A stretch of 34,436 bases of DNA from DAOUBP01 sp034432655 (lineage in GTDB: Bacteria; Chloroflexota; Anaerolineae; CG2-30-64-16): NCBI GenBank assembly GCA_034432655.1, contig DAOUBP010000110.1, positions 1 to 34,436 on the forward strand, given 5' to 3'. A program made the position numbers and the translations under genes. The stretch's first letter is position 1. The number at the start of each line of letters is the position of its first letter. Shown in pieces: positions 7,740 through 15,951 of the stretch. The notes under the pieces are model-generated. The model worked only from the letters and a program-made list of their open reading frames with translations, ran no database searches and was not told the origin of the DNA.

Positions 7740-8540
7740 TCAGCCGAAATACGCGCGATGCAACGCCTGCAGGTCAGGGAAGACCCAATCGGGCCCGGGC
7801 TGCAGCGCAGCGAAATCCTCAGCGGTGCCGACGCCGGTGAGGACGGCGATGGTGCGCAGGCCCGCGCGTTGGCCGCCCAAGATGTCCGTTTCGGGCCGGT
7901 CGCCGACAACAGCAGTGTATTCTGCGGGGGTGCCCAACCGTTCCAGCGCCAGGCGGAAGATGCCGGGTTCCGGTTTGCCGATGGCGCGGGCCTTGACGCC
8001 GGTGGCGATCTCGAGCATCCCCACCAGCGCGCCTGCGCCGGGGATCAGCCCTTCCTCGGTCGGCAAGGAGCGGTCGGTGTTGGTGGCGATGAACGGCGCG
8101 CCGCGCTGGATGGCGAACGCTGCGTCGCGCAAGCGGGCGTAGGTCGCGTTACGGTCCATGCCCACCACCACCACATCGGCCTGGCGATGGTCGTCGGTCA
8201 GCTTCAGGCCTGCCTGGCTCAGCGCCTCCCGGATCCCTGCTTCCCCCACCACGTAGACGGTGCAGCCCGGCCGCTCGGCCGCCAGGATAGCTGCGGTCGC
8301 CTCAGCCGATCCCAACACGTCATCCGCCGCTGCCGGGATCCCCATCCCGACCAGGCGTTGAGCCACCGCGGCGGGCGGGGTGGTGGAGTTGTTGGTGAGG
8401 AACAGGTATGGGATGCGCGCCTCCCGCAGCGCGGCGATGAATTCGGCCGCGCCGGGCAGGACAGCCTCGCCCCGATAGATGACGCCGTCCATGTCGAAGA
8501 TGAAACCGCGCAGATGGCTCAGCGTCGGGCGTTCACTCAT
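7740..8540 (-). CDS. HAD-superfamily phosphatase, NagD-like
   Basis: This is a 266-residue HAD hydrolase of the NagD/p-nitrophenylphosphatase type (IIA cap). Motif I FDMDGVIYRG has the nucleophile Asp16 and acid/base Asp18, and motif II is LTNNS. The cap domain lies in the middle, Lys is in IGKPEPGIF (motif III), and motif IV is VVGDRPETDI. It probably dephosphorylates small sugar phosphates or nucleotides in the cytoplasm; the substrate is not evident. ATG 8540 overlaps the end of the upstream small membrane gene by 8 nt and gives the usual family N-terminus; ATG 8564 would add eight residues. It is last in the minus-strand recJ operon. Confidence 0.88.
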   Translation of the reverse strand: MSERPTLSHLRGFIFDMDGVIYRGEAVLPGAAEFIAALREARIPYLFLTNNSTTPPAAVAQRLVGMGIPAAADDVLGSAEATAAILAAERPGCTVYVVGEAGIREALSQAGLKLTDDHRQADVVVVGMDRNATYARLRDAAFAIQRGAPFIATNTDRSLPTEEGLIPGAGALVGMLEIATGVKARAIGKPEPGIFRLALERLGTPAEYTAVVGDRPETDILGGQRAGLRTIAVLTGVGTAEDFAALQPGPDWVFPDLQALHRAYFG

Positions 8541-8778
8541 CGTCGGCCTCGGCAGAGGCGGCATGTTCTACATCCACCAGCGCGGTGGTCACGGCCCAGC
8601 TCACCACCCCCCAACTCCCCCCGGAGATCAGCAGGGCCAGAAAAATCGAGAGGGGATTGAGCGGTACATTTCCACGGATGATGCCCACCACCGCCAGCAC
8701 CATCGCCAGCCCGGCGCAAATCAGTCCCACGCGGATCGGCAGGGACAGACGGCGCAAGAAACTACGATTTAATTTCAC
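8533..8778 (-). CDS. small membrane protein of unknown function
   Basis: This 81-residue protein starts at GTG 8778 with GAGG 8 nt upstream. The N-terminus is basic (MKLNRSFLRRLSLPIRVG), followed by two hydrophobic segments (about residues 18-34 and 41-65) and an acidic C-terminal tail (VEHAASAEADDE). It is likely a two-TM inner-membrane protein with no recognised family. It sits 23 nt after recJ and overlaps the HAD gene, so it belongs to the same transcript. Confidence 0.65.
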   Translation of the reverse strand: MKLNRSFLRRLSLPIRVGLICAGLAMVLAVVGIIRGNVPLNPLSIFLALLISGGSWGVVSWAVTTALVDVEHAASAEADDE

Positions 8779-8801
8779 AACTGAACCTCACGAAACTGTA
8801 A

Positions 8802-10535
8802 TCACCCCGGCCGGATGTCTTTGACGTTGAGTTGCAGGGTGGGGCGGCCGTTGAACTCGTTGATCTCAATCGTGTAGGCCAGGTCAACGTGGCGGGGCAA
8901 CCCGGCGAACCACTCCCCCATGCGAAAGGCGATGGCATCCCAGATGGCCGGGCTGCGCGGTGCCCGCACCTGGAGCTTCAGGTGTTTGCCCTCCGCGCCG
9001 ACAGGCCGCGCCGAAACGACCTCCAGCCCCGGGCTGGCGAACACCGGTTGCGGGTTGGCATAGCCGCACGGCTCCAGGAGCGCCAGTTGTTTCACGAGGG
9101 CGAAGTCGAACTCGGCCAGCGAGACCTCTGCATCTATGGCCAACGAAGGCGCCAGGTCCTGGTCGGCCAGCTCCGCCTCGGCGATGGCCTCCAGCCGGGC
9201 CTGCAGGGCCGGCAGGTTCTCGTTTCTCACCGCGAACCCGGCCGCGGCCGCGTGGCCGCCGTGGCGGATCAGCAGGTCACGGCAGGCATCCAGCGCGGCG
9301 GTGATGTTGAATTCGGGGATGCTGCGGGCCGAGCCGTGGGTCTCCTCGTCCGCCACTTCGGCTACCAACGCGGGCCGGTACAGCTCCTCGGCCAGCCGGC
9401 CGGCCACCAGCCCCACGATGCCAGGATGGAAGCCGCGGTCGGCGACCAGGTACAGGTAGCGGTCGGCCGCGGCCTGGCCGATGCGCTCTTTGGCCAGATC
9501 CACCAGTTGCTGGGTCCGGTTCTGGCGGTCCTTGTTCAGCTCGCCCAGTTGCGTGGCCAGCGGCCGGGCGGTCAACGCATCGGTCGCGGTCAGCAGGTCG
9601 TAGCTGAGGCTGGCCGAGGCAAGCCGGCCTGCGGCGTTGATGCGCGGCCCCAGCACAAAGCCGATGGCAGTGGCGTCCACCTTGCCCGGGGCCAGCCTGG
9701 CCTCTTCCAGCATGGCCTGGACGCCGGGCCGCCGCGGGCGGTTGAGCTCGCCCAGGCCGCGCTGGACCAGGCTCCGATTCTCTCCCAGCAGCGGCGCCAG
9801 GTCGGCCACGGTGCCCAGCGCCACCAGGTCCAACAGATCGCGTTCCTGCAGGGCGGGCGGCCGGGGCAGGAGCGGCTCGCGCCCTTCGGCCAGCAACAAC
9901 GCCTGCGCCAGCTTGAAGGCCAGGCCTACGCCCGCGAAGTCCGCGAAGGGATAGGTTTCCCCTTGCTGTTTGGGGTTGATTACCGCCAGCGCCGGGGGCA
10001 AAAGATCGCGGCCGTCGGCCGCGCGTTGGATGGAATGGTGATCGGTGACGATCATGTCCAGCCCCAGGGCGTTACCGTGCGCGACCTCCGGGGCGGAGCG
10101 GATCCCGCAGTCCACGGTGATCACCAGCCGTGCGCCCTCAGCCGCCAGGCGATCCAGCGCGTCGCAATGCAGCCCGTACCCTTCGTCCACCCGGTGCGGG
10201 ATGTAGGGCCGCACGCGCGCGCCCAGCGCGCTCAGGGTTTGCACCAGCAGCGCGGTGGCGGTCACCCCGTCCGCGTCGAAATCGCCATAGACCACGATCG
10301 GCTCACGCGCGCGGATGGCCGCCCGGATACGTTCCACTGCGGCCGGGATGCCCTTCATGCGGAAGGGGTCGGTGAAGCGGACGCGGCCGGTCAGGAACGC
10401 GTCCGCCTCTTCCGGTTCGGTGATCCCGCGGTTGAACAGGATTTGCACCAGCAGCGGGTGCAGGTGGGACATCCGGCTGCGTTGCCGGGCGGGCAACACC
10501 GGTGCGATGTCCCACCGTTTGTAAGATGACGGCAT
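8802..10535 (-). CDS. recJ: single-stranded-DNA-specific exonuclease RecJ
   Basis: RecJ degrades ssDNA 5' to 3' in recombination and mismatch or base-excision repair. At 577 aa it matches family length. The DHH core is complete: YGDFDADG (83-90), Asp142 in VITVDCG, DHH (165-167) in IVTDHHSI, and GPRINAAGR. The DHHA1 domain carries RHGGHAAAAGF, and a C-terminal OB-like domain ends in LQLNVKDIRPG. ATG 10535 is selected because the conserved RecJ N-terminus (RWDIAPVLP) begins there; the open frame continues upstream only by reading through the DUF4870 gene in another phase. It lies 5 nt after that gene's stop. Confidence 0.94.
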   Translation of the reverse strand: MPSSYKRWDIAPVLPARQRSRMSHLHPLLVQILFNRGITEPEEADAFLTGRVRFTDPFRMKGIPAAVERIRAAIRAREPIVVYGDFDADGVTATALLVQTLSALGARVRPYIPHRVDEGYGLHCDALDRLAAEGARLVITVDCGIRSAPEVAHGNALGLDMIVTDHHSIQRAADGRDLLPPALAVINPKQQGETYPFADFAGVGLAFKLAQALLLAEGREPLLPRPPALQERDLLDLVALGTVADLAPLLGENRSLVQRGLGELNRPRRPGVQAMLEEARLAPGKVDATAIGFVLGPRINAAGRLASASLSYDLLTATDALTARPLATQLGELNKDRQNRTQQLVDLAKERIGQAAADRYLYLVADRGFHPGIVGLVAGRLAEELYRPALVAEVADEETHGSARSIPEFNITAALDACRDLLIRHGGHAAAAGFAVRNENLPALQARLEAIAEAELADQDLAPSLAIDAEVSLAEFDFALVKQLALLEPCGYANPQPVFASPGLEVVSARPVGAEGKHLKLQVRAPRSPAIWDAIAFRMGEWFAGLPRHVDLAYTIEINEFNGRPTLQLNVKDIRPG

Positions 10536-10540
10536 GTCTC

Positions 10541-10900
10541 TCAGGCCCAGCCCTGGTTCTTCACGAAGTCTGTGACGACGGGGATCGTGACCTCCTTGCC
10601 GTTGTAGGCCTGGATCCCCCAGTAGATCATCAGCGCCAGCATGGCTAGCGCCACCAACGGCGACACGCACTGGATCAGAGGGATAAAGCCCAGCACGATC
10701 AGGATGACGGTGAAGGCCACGCCGACCACCAGCGCCTGCATGGTGTGCTTTTTGAGGTAAGCCCGGTTCTTCTTGTCTTCCAGCAACAAGATGATGATCG
10801 GGATCAACGGCGAGAAGATGTAGGCCAGCAGCGCCCACAGCTTGTCGTCGCTGGTGGGCAGCTCTTCGTGCGGGATGTTTTCCGTCGGGATTTCTTGCAT
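10541..10900 (-). CDS. DUF4870-type membrane protein
   Basis: This 119-residue protein matches the DUF4870 pattern: a short polar N-terminus, then DKLWALLAYIFSPLIPIIILL, given here as positions 19-39, followed by a charged loop DKKNRAYLKKHTMQAL and two or three more hydrophobic segments. The family is widespread and uncharacterised, with a few small inner-membrane helices. A strong Shine-Dalgarno AGGAGGAAG precedes the start. It is the first gene of the minus-strand operon with recJ. Confidence 0.8.
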   Translation of the reverse strand: MQEIPTENIPHEELPTSDDKLWALLAYIFSPLIPIIILLLEDKKNRAYLKKHTMQALVVGVAFTVILIVLGFIPLIQCVSPLVALAMLALMIYWGIQAYNGKEVTIPVVTDFVKNQGWA

Positions 10901-10953
10901 CGGGACTTCCTCCTAAGGGTGATCGGCCAGTACACGTTGCGGCAGCAAGAGGG

Positions 10954-10983
10954 ATTATAGGGGACAGTCGCATCTGCTGTCAA
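10954..10983 (-). promoter_or_regulatory. near-consensus promoter of the recJ operon
   Basis: Reading the minus strand, TTGACA (10983-10978) and TATAAT (10959-10954) are both perfect consensus hexamers with an 18-bp spacer. Transcription would start near 10947, about 47 nt before the DUF4870 start. Confidence 0.85.
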
Positions 10984-11015
10984 ACGCATCTCCGTCGTCG
11001 GTTTCTAGCGGTGAT

Positions 11016-11044
11016 TTGTATGACAGGCGGTTTCGGCTTAGAAT
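11016..11044 (+). promoter_or_regulatory. probable promoter for fmt
   Basis: TTGTAT (11016-11021) and TAGAAT (11039-11044) are spaced by 17 bp. The -10 box is 5/6 and the -35 box is weak. It faces away from the recJ-operon promoter in a divergent 264-bp region and would leave a leader of about 114 nt. Confidence 0.45.
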
Positions 11045-11164
11045 GCGCGTGTGATCCTGGTGATTGATAAAGCGCAAGGATAGTTGAAACAATATGAGCG
11101 TGCGTTCGGAGCAGCAGAGTGGCCTTTCTTCAAGCCTCTCTCTTCCGAAGAGGAGCAGTCAGAC

Positions 11165-12169
11165 ATGACTCGTCTGGTCTTCATGGGCACGCCGGAGTTT
11201 GCCGTGCCATCGCTGGAGGCTCTGATGGCGGCGGGGTACCACGTGGTCGGCGTGCTGACCAAGCCGGATCAGCCGGCCGGCCGGGGGCAGCGGCTGGAGG
11301 AATCGCCGATCAAGCGGGTGGCGCGAGCGCACGGCCTGCCGGTTTACCAGCCGCACACCTTACGCAGCGCCGAGGCCCAGGCCATGCTGGCCGAGCTGGC
11401 GCCCGATGTCATCGTGGTCGCGGCCTATGGGCTGATCCTCCCGCAGGCCGTGCTCGACCTGCCGCGCTTCGGCTGCGTCAACGTGCACGGTTCTCTGCTG
11501 CCGCGCCATCGGGGCGCCGCGCCTGTGGCGGCCGCGATCCTGGCCGGGGATGCCCAGACCGGCGTCACCATCATGCTGATGGATGCCGGGGTGGACACCG
11601 GCCCCATCCTGAGCACGGCGGCCATCCCCATCGCGGCCGATGAGACCACCGGCACTCTGACCGGCAAGCTGGCCGGGTTGGGCGCCCGTCTGCTGGTGGA
11701 GACCCTGCCGCGCTGGCTGGCGGGGGAGATCGCGCCGCAGCCCCAGCCCGCAACCGGCGCCACCTTCGCCCCGCGCATCACCAAGGAGGAGGGCGAGATC
11801 CGCTGGACGGAGCCGGCCTGGCTCATCGAGCGCCGCGTGCGCGCCTATCAGCCCTGGCCCACGGCCTACACCACCTGGAACGGCCAGCTCTTGAAGGTGT
11901 TGCGGGCGGAAGTCAAGGGGCAGGGGGCAGGGGACAGGGGACAGGAGTCAGGGGACAGGGGTCAGGCTGTTGGAACTGTCATCGGCGGGCCCGGCGGCCG
12001 AGCTGGCGTGATCACCGGCGACGGGGTTTTGTGGCTGCTCGAGGTGCAGCTGGCCGGCAAGCGGCCCTTGCCCATCGCAGCGTTCCTGGCCGGCGCGCGC
12101 GGCTTCCTCGGCAGCCGATTGGGCGTCTCTGCGCAGGCGAGCCCCGGTTCAGGGGCGCCGGCATCCTGA
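11165..12169 (+). CDS. fmt: methionyl-tRNA formyltransferase
   Basis: Fmt formylates initiator Met-tRNA using 10-formyl-THF (334 aa). The N-terminal formyltransferase domain begins MTRLVFMGTPEFAVPSLEAL. The catalytic set Asn106, His108 and Asp144 is present in CVNVHGSLLPRHRGAAP and MLMDAGVDTGPIL, at the same numbers as in E. coli. The C-terminal OB-fold domain is recognisable (IRWTEPA, RVRAYQPWPTAYT) but interrupted by a Gly/Asp/Gln-rich insert near residues 252-269, made from a GGGACAG minisatellite. ATG 11165 follows GAGGAG; an upstream TTG at 11084 would add 27 unsupported residues. It should be functional if the insert lies in a loop. Confidence 0.92.
   Translation: MTRLVFMGTPEFAVPSLEALMAAGYHVVGVLTKPDQPAGRGQRLEESPIKRVARAHGLPVYQPHTLRSAEAQAMLAELAPDVIVVAAYGLILPQAVLDLPRFGCVNVHGSLLPRHRGAAPVAAAILAGDAQTGVTIMLMDAGVDTGPILSTAAIPIAADETTGTLTGKLAGLGARLLVETLPRWLAGEIAPQPQPATGATFAPRITKEEGEIRWTEPAWLIERRVRAYQPWPTAYTTWNGQLLKVLRAEVKGQGAGDRGQESGDRGQAVGTVIGGPGGRAGVITGDGVLWLLEVQLAGKRPLPIAAFLAGARGFLGSRLGVSAQASPGSGAPAS
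11917..11965 (+). repeat. GGGACAGG minisatellite inside fmt
   Basis: About seven imperfect copies of a 7-8 bp unit (GGGGCAG / GGGACAG / GAGTCAG) run head to tail. They are translated in frame as Gly-Gln/Gly-Asp-Arg-type residues in the Fmt C-terminal domain. The type is normally intergenic, so a coding location is unusual. Confidence 0.8.
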
Positions 12170-12197
12170 GCGCAACGGAGTGGAGTGGAAGAGGGCT

Positions 12198-13202
12198 ATG
12201 GCATATCTCTACCCGATGATCTTCGAACCGGTGCTGAAATCGTATCTGTGGGGCGGCCGCAACTTGGCCCGTTTGGGCCGTGCCTTGCCACCGACGGGGG
12301 TGGTGGCCGAGAGCTGGGAGATCGCCGGCCACGAAGATGGCACGACCCCGGTCGCCAACGGGCCCTATGCTGGCCGGTTGCTCACCGAGGTGCATCGAGC
12401 GCTAGGCCTGGCGCTGATCGGCGAGCGCAACGCCTGGGCGCAGGCGCGCGGCAAGTTTCCCCTGCTGGTGAAGCTGCTGGACGCGGCCCAACCCTTGTCG
12501 GTGCAAGTGCATCCCGATGATGACTACGCGCTGGCTCACGAGGGCAACGAACTGGGCAAGACAGAGATGTGGGTGGTGCTGCACGCCGAGCCGGGGGCCG
12601 AGCTGATCCTGGGGGTGACGGCCGGCACCACACCCGAGGCGTTTCGCGCAGGGATCCTCGAGGGCCGGCTGGAGCCTTTCCTGCATCGCGTGCCCGTGCA
12701 GGCCGGGGATCACGTGTGCGTGCCGGCCGGGACGTTGCACGCCATCCTGGGCGGGCTGCTGATCGTAGAGATCCAGCAGAACTCCAACACCACTTACCGG
12801 GTGTACGACTGGAACCGGGTGGACGCCGCGGGCCGGCCGCGGCCGCTGCACGTGGACAAGGCGTTGGACGTGATCAACTTTGCGCAAGTGGCGCCGGGCA
12901 TCTGTCCGCCCCTGTTGGTCGCCGCGGGGGACGGCGTGCGCCGCTGGGAGCTGTGTCGCAACCGCTATTTCGTGACGGAACGGGTGGAGCTGGCGCCGGG
13001 CGCTGTGGTGCGAGGCTGTTGCGACGGCACGACGCTGGAAATCTGGGGCGTGCTCGCGGGCCGCGCAGCCATCGGAGCCGTGACCCTGGATGCCGTGCGG
13101 TTCGCGTTGCTGCCGGCTGCGCTGGGCGACTACGAGGTAGTCGCCCACGAAGAGACCACGCTGCTGCGCACTTATGTGGATCAGGCGGATTTGCCAGAAT
13201 AA
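12198..13202 (+). CDS. manA: mannose-6-phosphate isomerase, class I
   Basis: This zinc-dependent isomerase interconverts mannose-6-P and fructose-6-P (334 aa, the shorter Bacillus-like type I cupin). The N-terminus FEPVLKSYLWGG is typical. The metal ligands Gln103 and His105 (SVQVHPDD), Glu123 (GKTEMW) and His181 (PAGTLHAI) are all present, and NSNTTYRVYDWNR supplies the substrate-binding Arg. A GTG at 12180 could add six residues. ATG 12198 is preferred, with AAGAGGG just upstream; ATG 12216 is also possible. It follows fmt closely and probably shares its transcript. Its 3' end contains the -35 box of the tRNA-Pro promoter. Confidence 0.92.
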   Translation: MAYLYPMIFEPVLKSYLWGGRNLARLGRALPPTGVVAESWEIAGHEDGTTPVANGPYAGRLLTEVHRALGLALIGERNAWAQARGKFPLLVKLLDAAQPLSVQVHPDDDYALAHEGNELGKTEMWVVLHAEPGAELILGVTAGTTPEAFRAGILEGRLEPFLHRVPVQAGDHVCVPAGTLHAILGGLLIVEIQQNSNTTYRVYDWNRVDAAGRPRPLHVDKALDVINFAQVAPGICPPLLVAAGDGVRRWELCRNRYFVTERVELAPGAVVRGCCDGTTLEIWGVLAGRAAIGAVTLDAVRFALLPAALGDYEVVAHEETTLLRTYVDQADLPE

Positions 13203-13219
13203 CGCGATCTGAGTATACT
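13191..13219 (+). promoter_or_regulatory. promoter of tRNA-Pro
   Basis: TTGCCA (13191-13196, inside the last codons of manA) and TATACT (13214-13219) are separated by 17 bp, with the expected start near 13226, five bases before the tRNA. The -10 box lies within a perfect 14-bp palindrome CTGAGTATACTCAG (13209-13222), which could bind a dimeric regulator or be chance. Confidence 0.75.
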
Positions 13220-13230
13220 CAGGGCGTAAA

Positions 13231-13307
<77 letters not shown>

Positions 13308-13311
13308 GCCG

Positions 13312-13349
13312 AACGGGAGGGGGTGGGCGTATGTCCCACCCCTCCCGTT
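13312..13349 (+). terminator. hairpin after tRNA-Pro
   Basis: The arm at 13312-13327 (AACGGGAGGGGGTGGG) pairs with CCCACCCCTCCCGTT (13335-13349) with a single bulged G and a 7-nt loop. It is very stable and immediately follows the tRNA. Only ATTA, not a U-tract, comes after, so it may be a processing/protection hairpin as much as a terminator. The sensor-kinase gene starts 26 nt later. Confidence 0.65.
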
Positions 13350-13375
13350 ATTAAAGGCCGCACCAAGGGCGTGCG

Positions 13376-14839
13376 ATGAACGAGCGGACTGACATCACTC
13401 TTGCCGGGCGATTGCGGGACATCGCGCTGGGCCTGCCCATCACGGCCGATCTCAGCCGGTCGGACTTGCTGCTTTTGCGTCCCATGAACGCCGAGCAGGT
13501 GCTGGTGGTGGCGCAGGCCCAGCCGCATTCGATCTCGCCCCTGCACACTGAAGACTGGCGCAATCGCATCTTGACAGGCAAAGACGCCCCGTTGATCCTG
13601 GAGGCCTGGCGCCGGCGCAAGCGCATCGTCGCCCAACGGGAACTCTTCTCCGGCGCGCCCGTGATGCAAGATGTGCGGCCGGTGTTCGATCAGAGTGGAG
13701 GGCTCATCGCGTTGTTGAGCATTGAGACGAGCCTGATCCAGCTGGAGCGCCATCGGCAACGCCACGTCTCTTTCCGACGGGCAGTGGAATGGCTCAAGGC
13801 GATGTGTGCCAACGGCGACCTGGCGCCGACCGAGGGTCTGACCCCCTTCCGGGAAATGGACGGCGTCTTGCTGGTGGATCCGCAACGCCGTATCACCTAC
13901 ATGAGCGGGATCGCCAACAATCTCTACCGTCGCCTGGGGTACATGGAAGACCTGCGCGGCAAGCGCCTTTCTTTTCTCAACACGGCCGACGACGAGTTGG
14001 CCGCCGAGGCCCTTGCTTCTCGTGCGCCCCTCGAGCGCCGGATGAGTTACGGGTCGCGCATCTGGGTACACAAGGTGCTGCCCGTCTGGCCACCCCTCTC
14101 TGCCAGGCCGTGGTTGACGCGCCTTGGGGCCGGACGCAGCGCAGCCCGCCTGGGCGGCGTGCTGATCATGATCCACGATGCGACCGAGGAGCATCGCCGG
14201 CAAGAGGAGCTCCAGGTCAAAACGACCATGATCCAGGAAGTGCATCATCGCGTCAAGAACAACCTGCAGACCATCGCGGCTGTCCTCCGCATGCAAGCGC
14301 GGCGGGCCAAAGATGATGGCACCCAGCAGGCGTTGCGGGAGGCGATTGCCCGCATCTTGAGCGTAGCCGTCATCCACGAGTTCCTGTCCCTGGACGAGAA
14401 CCAATCCATCAACGTGCGCGATGTGTGCCAACGGATCGTCGCCCAGACCAGGCAGGTGATGGTGCCTGGCAAGCAGATCTCCTTCACGGTAGAGGGGCCG
14501 ATCGTCTATCTGCCCAGCCAGCAAGCCACGGCGTGCGCCCTGGTGATCAACGAGTTGATCCAGAACGCCCTGGAACACGGCTACCAGGACAGCAAGACCG
14601 GCCAGATCCGGATCGGCCTGACGGATCATGGGGACAAGGTGCAGATCGAGATTTGGGACGACGGCAGCCCTTTGCCCGCCGATTTCAGCCTGGACAACCC
14701 TCCCAGCCTGGGCTTGCAGATCGTGCGCACCCTGGTAGAGGGGGATCTGCATGGGCAGGTGAGGCTGGAGAATCAAACGCGTGGCGTGACCGCCACCGTC
14801 ATCTTTCCGAAAGTGATGTTGGGGACCCCCAGCAGATGA
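13376..14839 (+). CDS. HisKA_2-type sensor histidine kinase, PdtaS-like
   Basis: This 487-residue kinase belongs to the non-classical HisKA_2/HATPase class that partners ANTAR regulators (PdtaS, EutW families). The N-terminal ~140 residues resemble the GAF-like H_kinase_N domain. A PAS-like segment follows (MDGVLLVDPQRRITYMSG, about 160-180). The dimerisation box EVHHRVKNNLQTIAAVL carries the phospho-accepting His290/291. The ATPase domain has NELIQNALEHGY (N box), DDGSPLP (G1) and SLGLQIVRTL (G2). No TM helices are visible, so it is a cytosolic sensor whose ligand is unknown. AAGGG lies 6 nt before ATG 13376. The next gene is its probable partner, 38 nt downstream. Confidence 0.88.
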   Translation: MNERTDITLAGRLRDIALGLPITADLSRSDLLLLRPMNAEQVLVVAQAQPHSISPLHTEDWRNRILTGKDAPLILEAWRRRKRIVAQRELFSGAPVMQDVRPVFDQSGGLIALLSIETSLIQLERHRQRHVSFRRAVEWLKAMCANGDLAPTEGLTPFREMDGVLLVDPQRRITYMSGIANNLYRRLGYMEDLRGKRLSFLNTADDELAAEALASRAPLERRMSYGSRIWVHKVLPVWPPLSARPWLTRLGAGRSAARLGGVLIMIHDATEEHRRQEELQVKTTMIQEVHHRVKNNLQTIAAVLRMQARRAKDDGTQQALREAIARILSVAVIHEFLSLDENQSINVRDVCQRIVAQTRQVMVPGKQISFTVEGPIVYLPSQQATACALVINELIQNALEHGYQDSKTGQIRIGLTDHGDKVQIEIWDDGSPLPADFSLDNPPSLGLQIVRTLVEGDLHGQVRLENQTRGVTATVIFPKVMLGTPSR

Positions 14840-14877
14840 GTTTTCGGCTGCCGGGGTGGCAGCCAGGAGGGAAATTG

Positions 14878-15462
14878 ATGGAACGCACACGAGTGATCAT
14901 TGCAGATGATGAGTCGCTCATCCGGATGGATTTGCGCGAAATGCTTACCAACCTGGGGTATCTGGTGGTGGGCGAGGCGGCCGATGGCCGCAGCGCGGTC
15001 AATCAGGCGCGTGAGCTGCGGCCGGACGTGGTGATCATGGATATCAAAATGCCCGATATGGACGGCATCGAAGCGGCCCGGATCCTCACCGAGGAGCGCA
15101 TTGCGCCGGTGGTGTTGCTCAGCGCGTATAGCCAGCGCGATCTGGTGCAACGCGCCCGGGAGGCAGGGGTGGTGGCCTACCTGGTGAAGCCGTACCGCGA
15201 GGAGGAGCTCAGCCCTGCCATCGAGGTCGCGCTGGCGCGCTTCGCCGAGTTCCAGGATCTGCAGCGGCAGGTGTCCGACCTGAAAGAGGCGCTGGAGACG
15301 CGCAAACTGGTGGATCGGGCCAAGGGTCTCTTGATGGACAAGCAGGGCCTCAGCGAGGCCGAGGCGTTCCGGAAGATCCAGAAGATGAGCATGGACAACC
15401 GGAAGCCGATGAAAGAGGTGGCCCAGGCCATCATCCTGGCGCATCAAGTCGTGCAGGGTTAA
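14878..15462 (+). CDS. ANTAR-domain response regulator (RNA-binding antiterminator)
   Basis: This 194-residue regulator has a receiver domain (acidic pocket Asp10/Asp11, phospho-acceptor Asp55 in VIMDIKMPDMDG, Lys104 in LVKPY). A coiled-coil linker (about 118-138) leads to a C-terminal ANTAR domain (about 135-190) with KLVDRAKGLLMDKQGLSEAEAF, given here as start and end of that helix pair, plus MKEVAQAII. Phosphorylated ANTAR proteins (EutV, PdtaR, AmiR/NasR) bind dual hexaloop hairpins in nascent mRNA and prevent termination. ATG 14878 has AGGAGGGA upstream; a longer frame only reads through the kinase gene. The targets are not known from this window. Confidence 0.92.
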   Translation: MERTRVIIADDESLIRMDLREMLTNLGYLVVGEAADGRSAVNQARELRPDVVIMDIKMPDMDGIEAARILTEERIAPVVLLSAYSQRDLVQRAREAGVVAYLVKPYREEELSPAIEVALARFAEFQDLQRQVSDLKEALETRKLVDRAKGLLMDKQGLSEAEAFRKIQKMSMDNRKPMKEVAQAIILAHQVVQG

Positions 15463-15468
15463 GGGCCT

Positions 15469-15912
15469 ATGCGTGTCGCTGTGGGCACCGATCACGGGGG
15501 CTTCCCTTTAAAGCAGACGATCGTGGACACGTTGGCCGCTTTGGGCCATGAGGTGGTGGATGTCGGCGCGCATGAGCTGAATCCGGCCGATGATTACCCC
15601 GACTATGCCGCGGCCGTGGGCCGGCTGGTCCAGGCCGGCACGGTGGAGCGCGGCATCCTGCTCTGCGGCAGCGGGGTGGGGGTGGCCATGGCCGCCAACC
15701 GTCTCCCCGGCGTGCGGGCCTGCCTGTGCCACGACACCTATACTGCCGCGCAAGGGGTGGAGCATGACGACATGAACGTGCTCTGCCTGGGTGGCCGCGT
15801 CATCGGCCCGGAGCTGGCCCGGGTGTTGGTGGTGGCGTTCATGGGCGCCCGCTTCGACGGGGCAGAGCGCTTCCGCCGTCGGGTGGCCAAGATGGAAGCG
15901 TTGGGTTGCTGA
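15469..15912 (+). CDS. rpiB: ribose-5-phosphate isomerase B (RpiB/LacAB family)
   Basis: This cytosolic aldose-ketose isomerase interconverts ribose-5-P and ribulose-5-P (147 aa). It opens with VAVGTDHGGFPLK, in which the Asp8/His9 pair is conserved. The catalytic Cys66 lies in LLCGSGVGVAMAANR, and His99 in EHDDMNVL, matching the E. coli RpiB catalytic positions. The loop reads EHDDMN where many members have EHNDAN, so a related sugar phosphate (allose-, galactose-6-P) cannot be excluded. It starts 6 nt after the ANTAR gene stop and is followed by a strong terminator, so it forms the end of the kinase-ANTAR operon. Confidence 0.9.
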   Translation: MRVAVGTDHGGFPLKQTIVDTLAALGHEVVDVGAHELNPADDYPDYAAAVGRLVQAGTVERGILLCGSGVGVAMAANRLPGVRACLCHDTYTAAQGVEHDDMNVLCLGGRVIGPELARVLVVAFMGARFDGAERFRRRVAKMEALGC

Positions 15913-15951
15913 GCGCGGTGCGCTGCCGGCACTTGCCCTGAAAAAACTGCT

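Noticed and set aside
8832..10529. 565-codon open frame on the plus strand across recJ
   Set aside because: It mirrors recJ, which has complete DHH motifs on the other strand; composition is typical of an antisense artefact.
10536..10973. Long N-terminal extension of recJ
   Set aside because: The extension reads the DUF4870 gene in a different frame; the RecJ family N-terminus begins at 10535.
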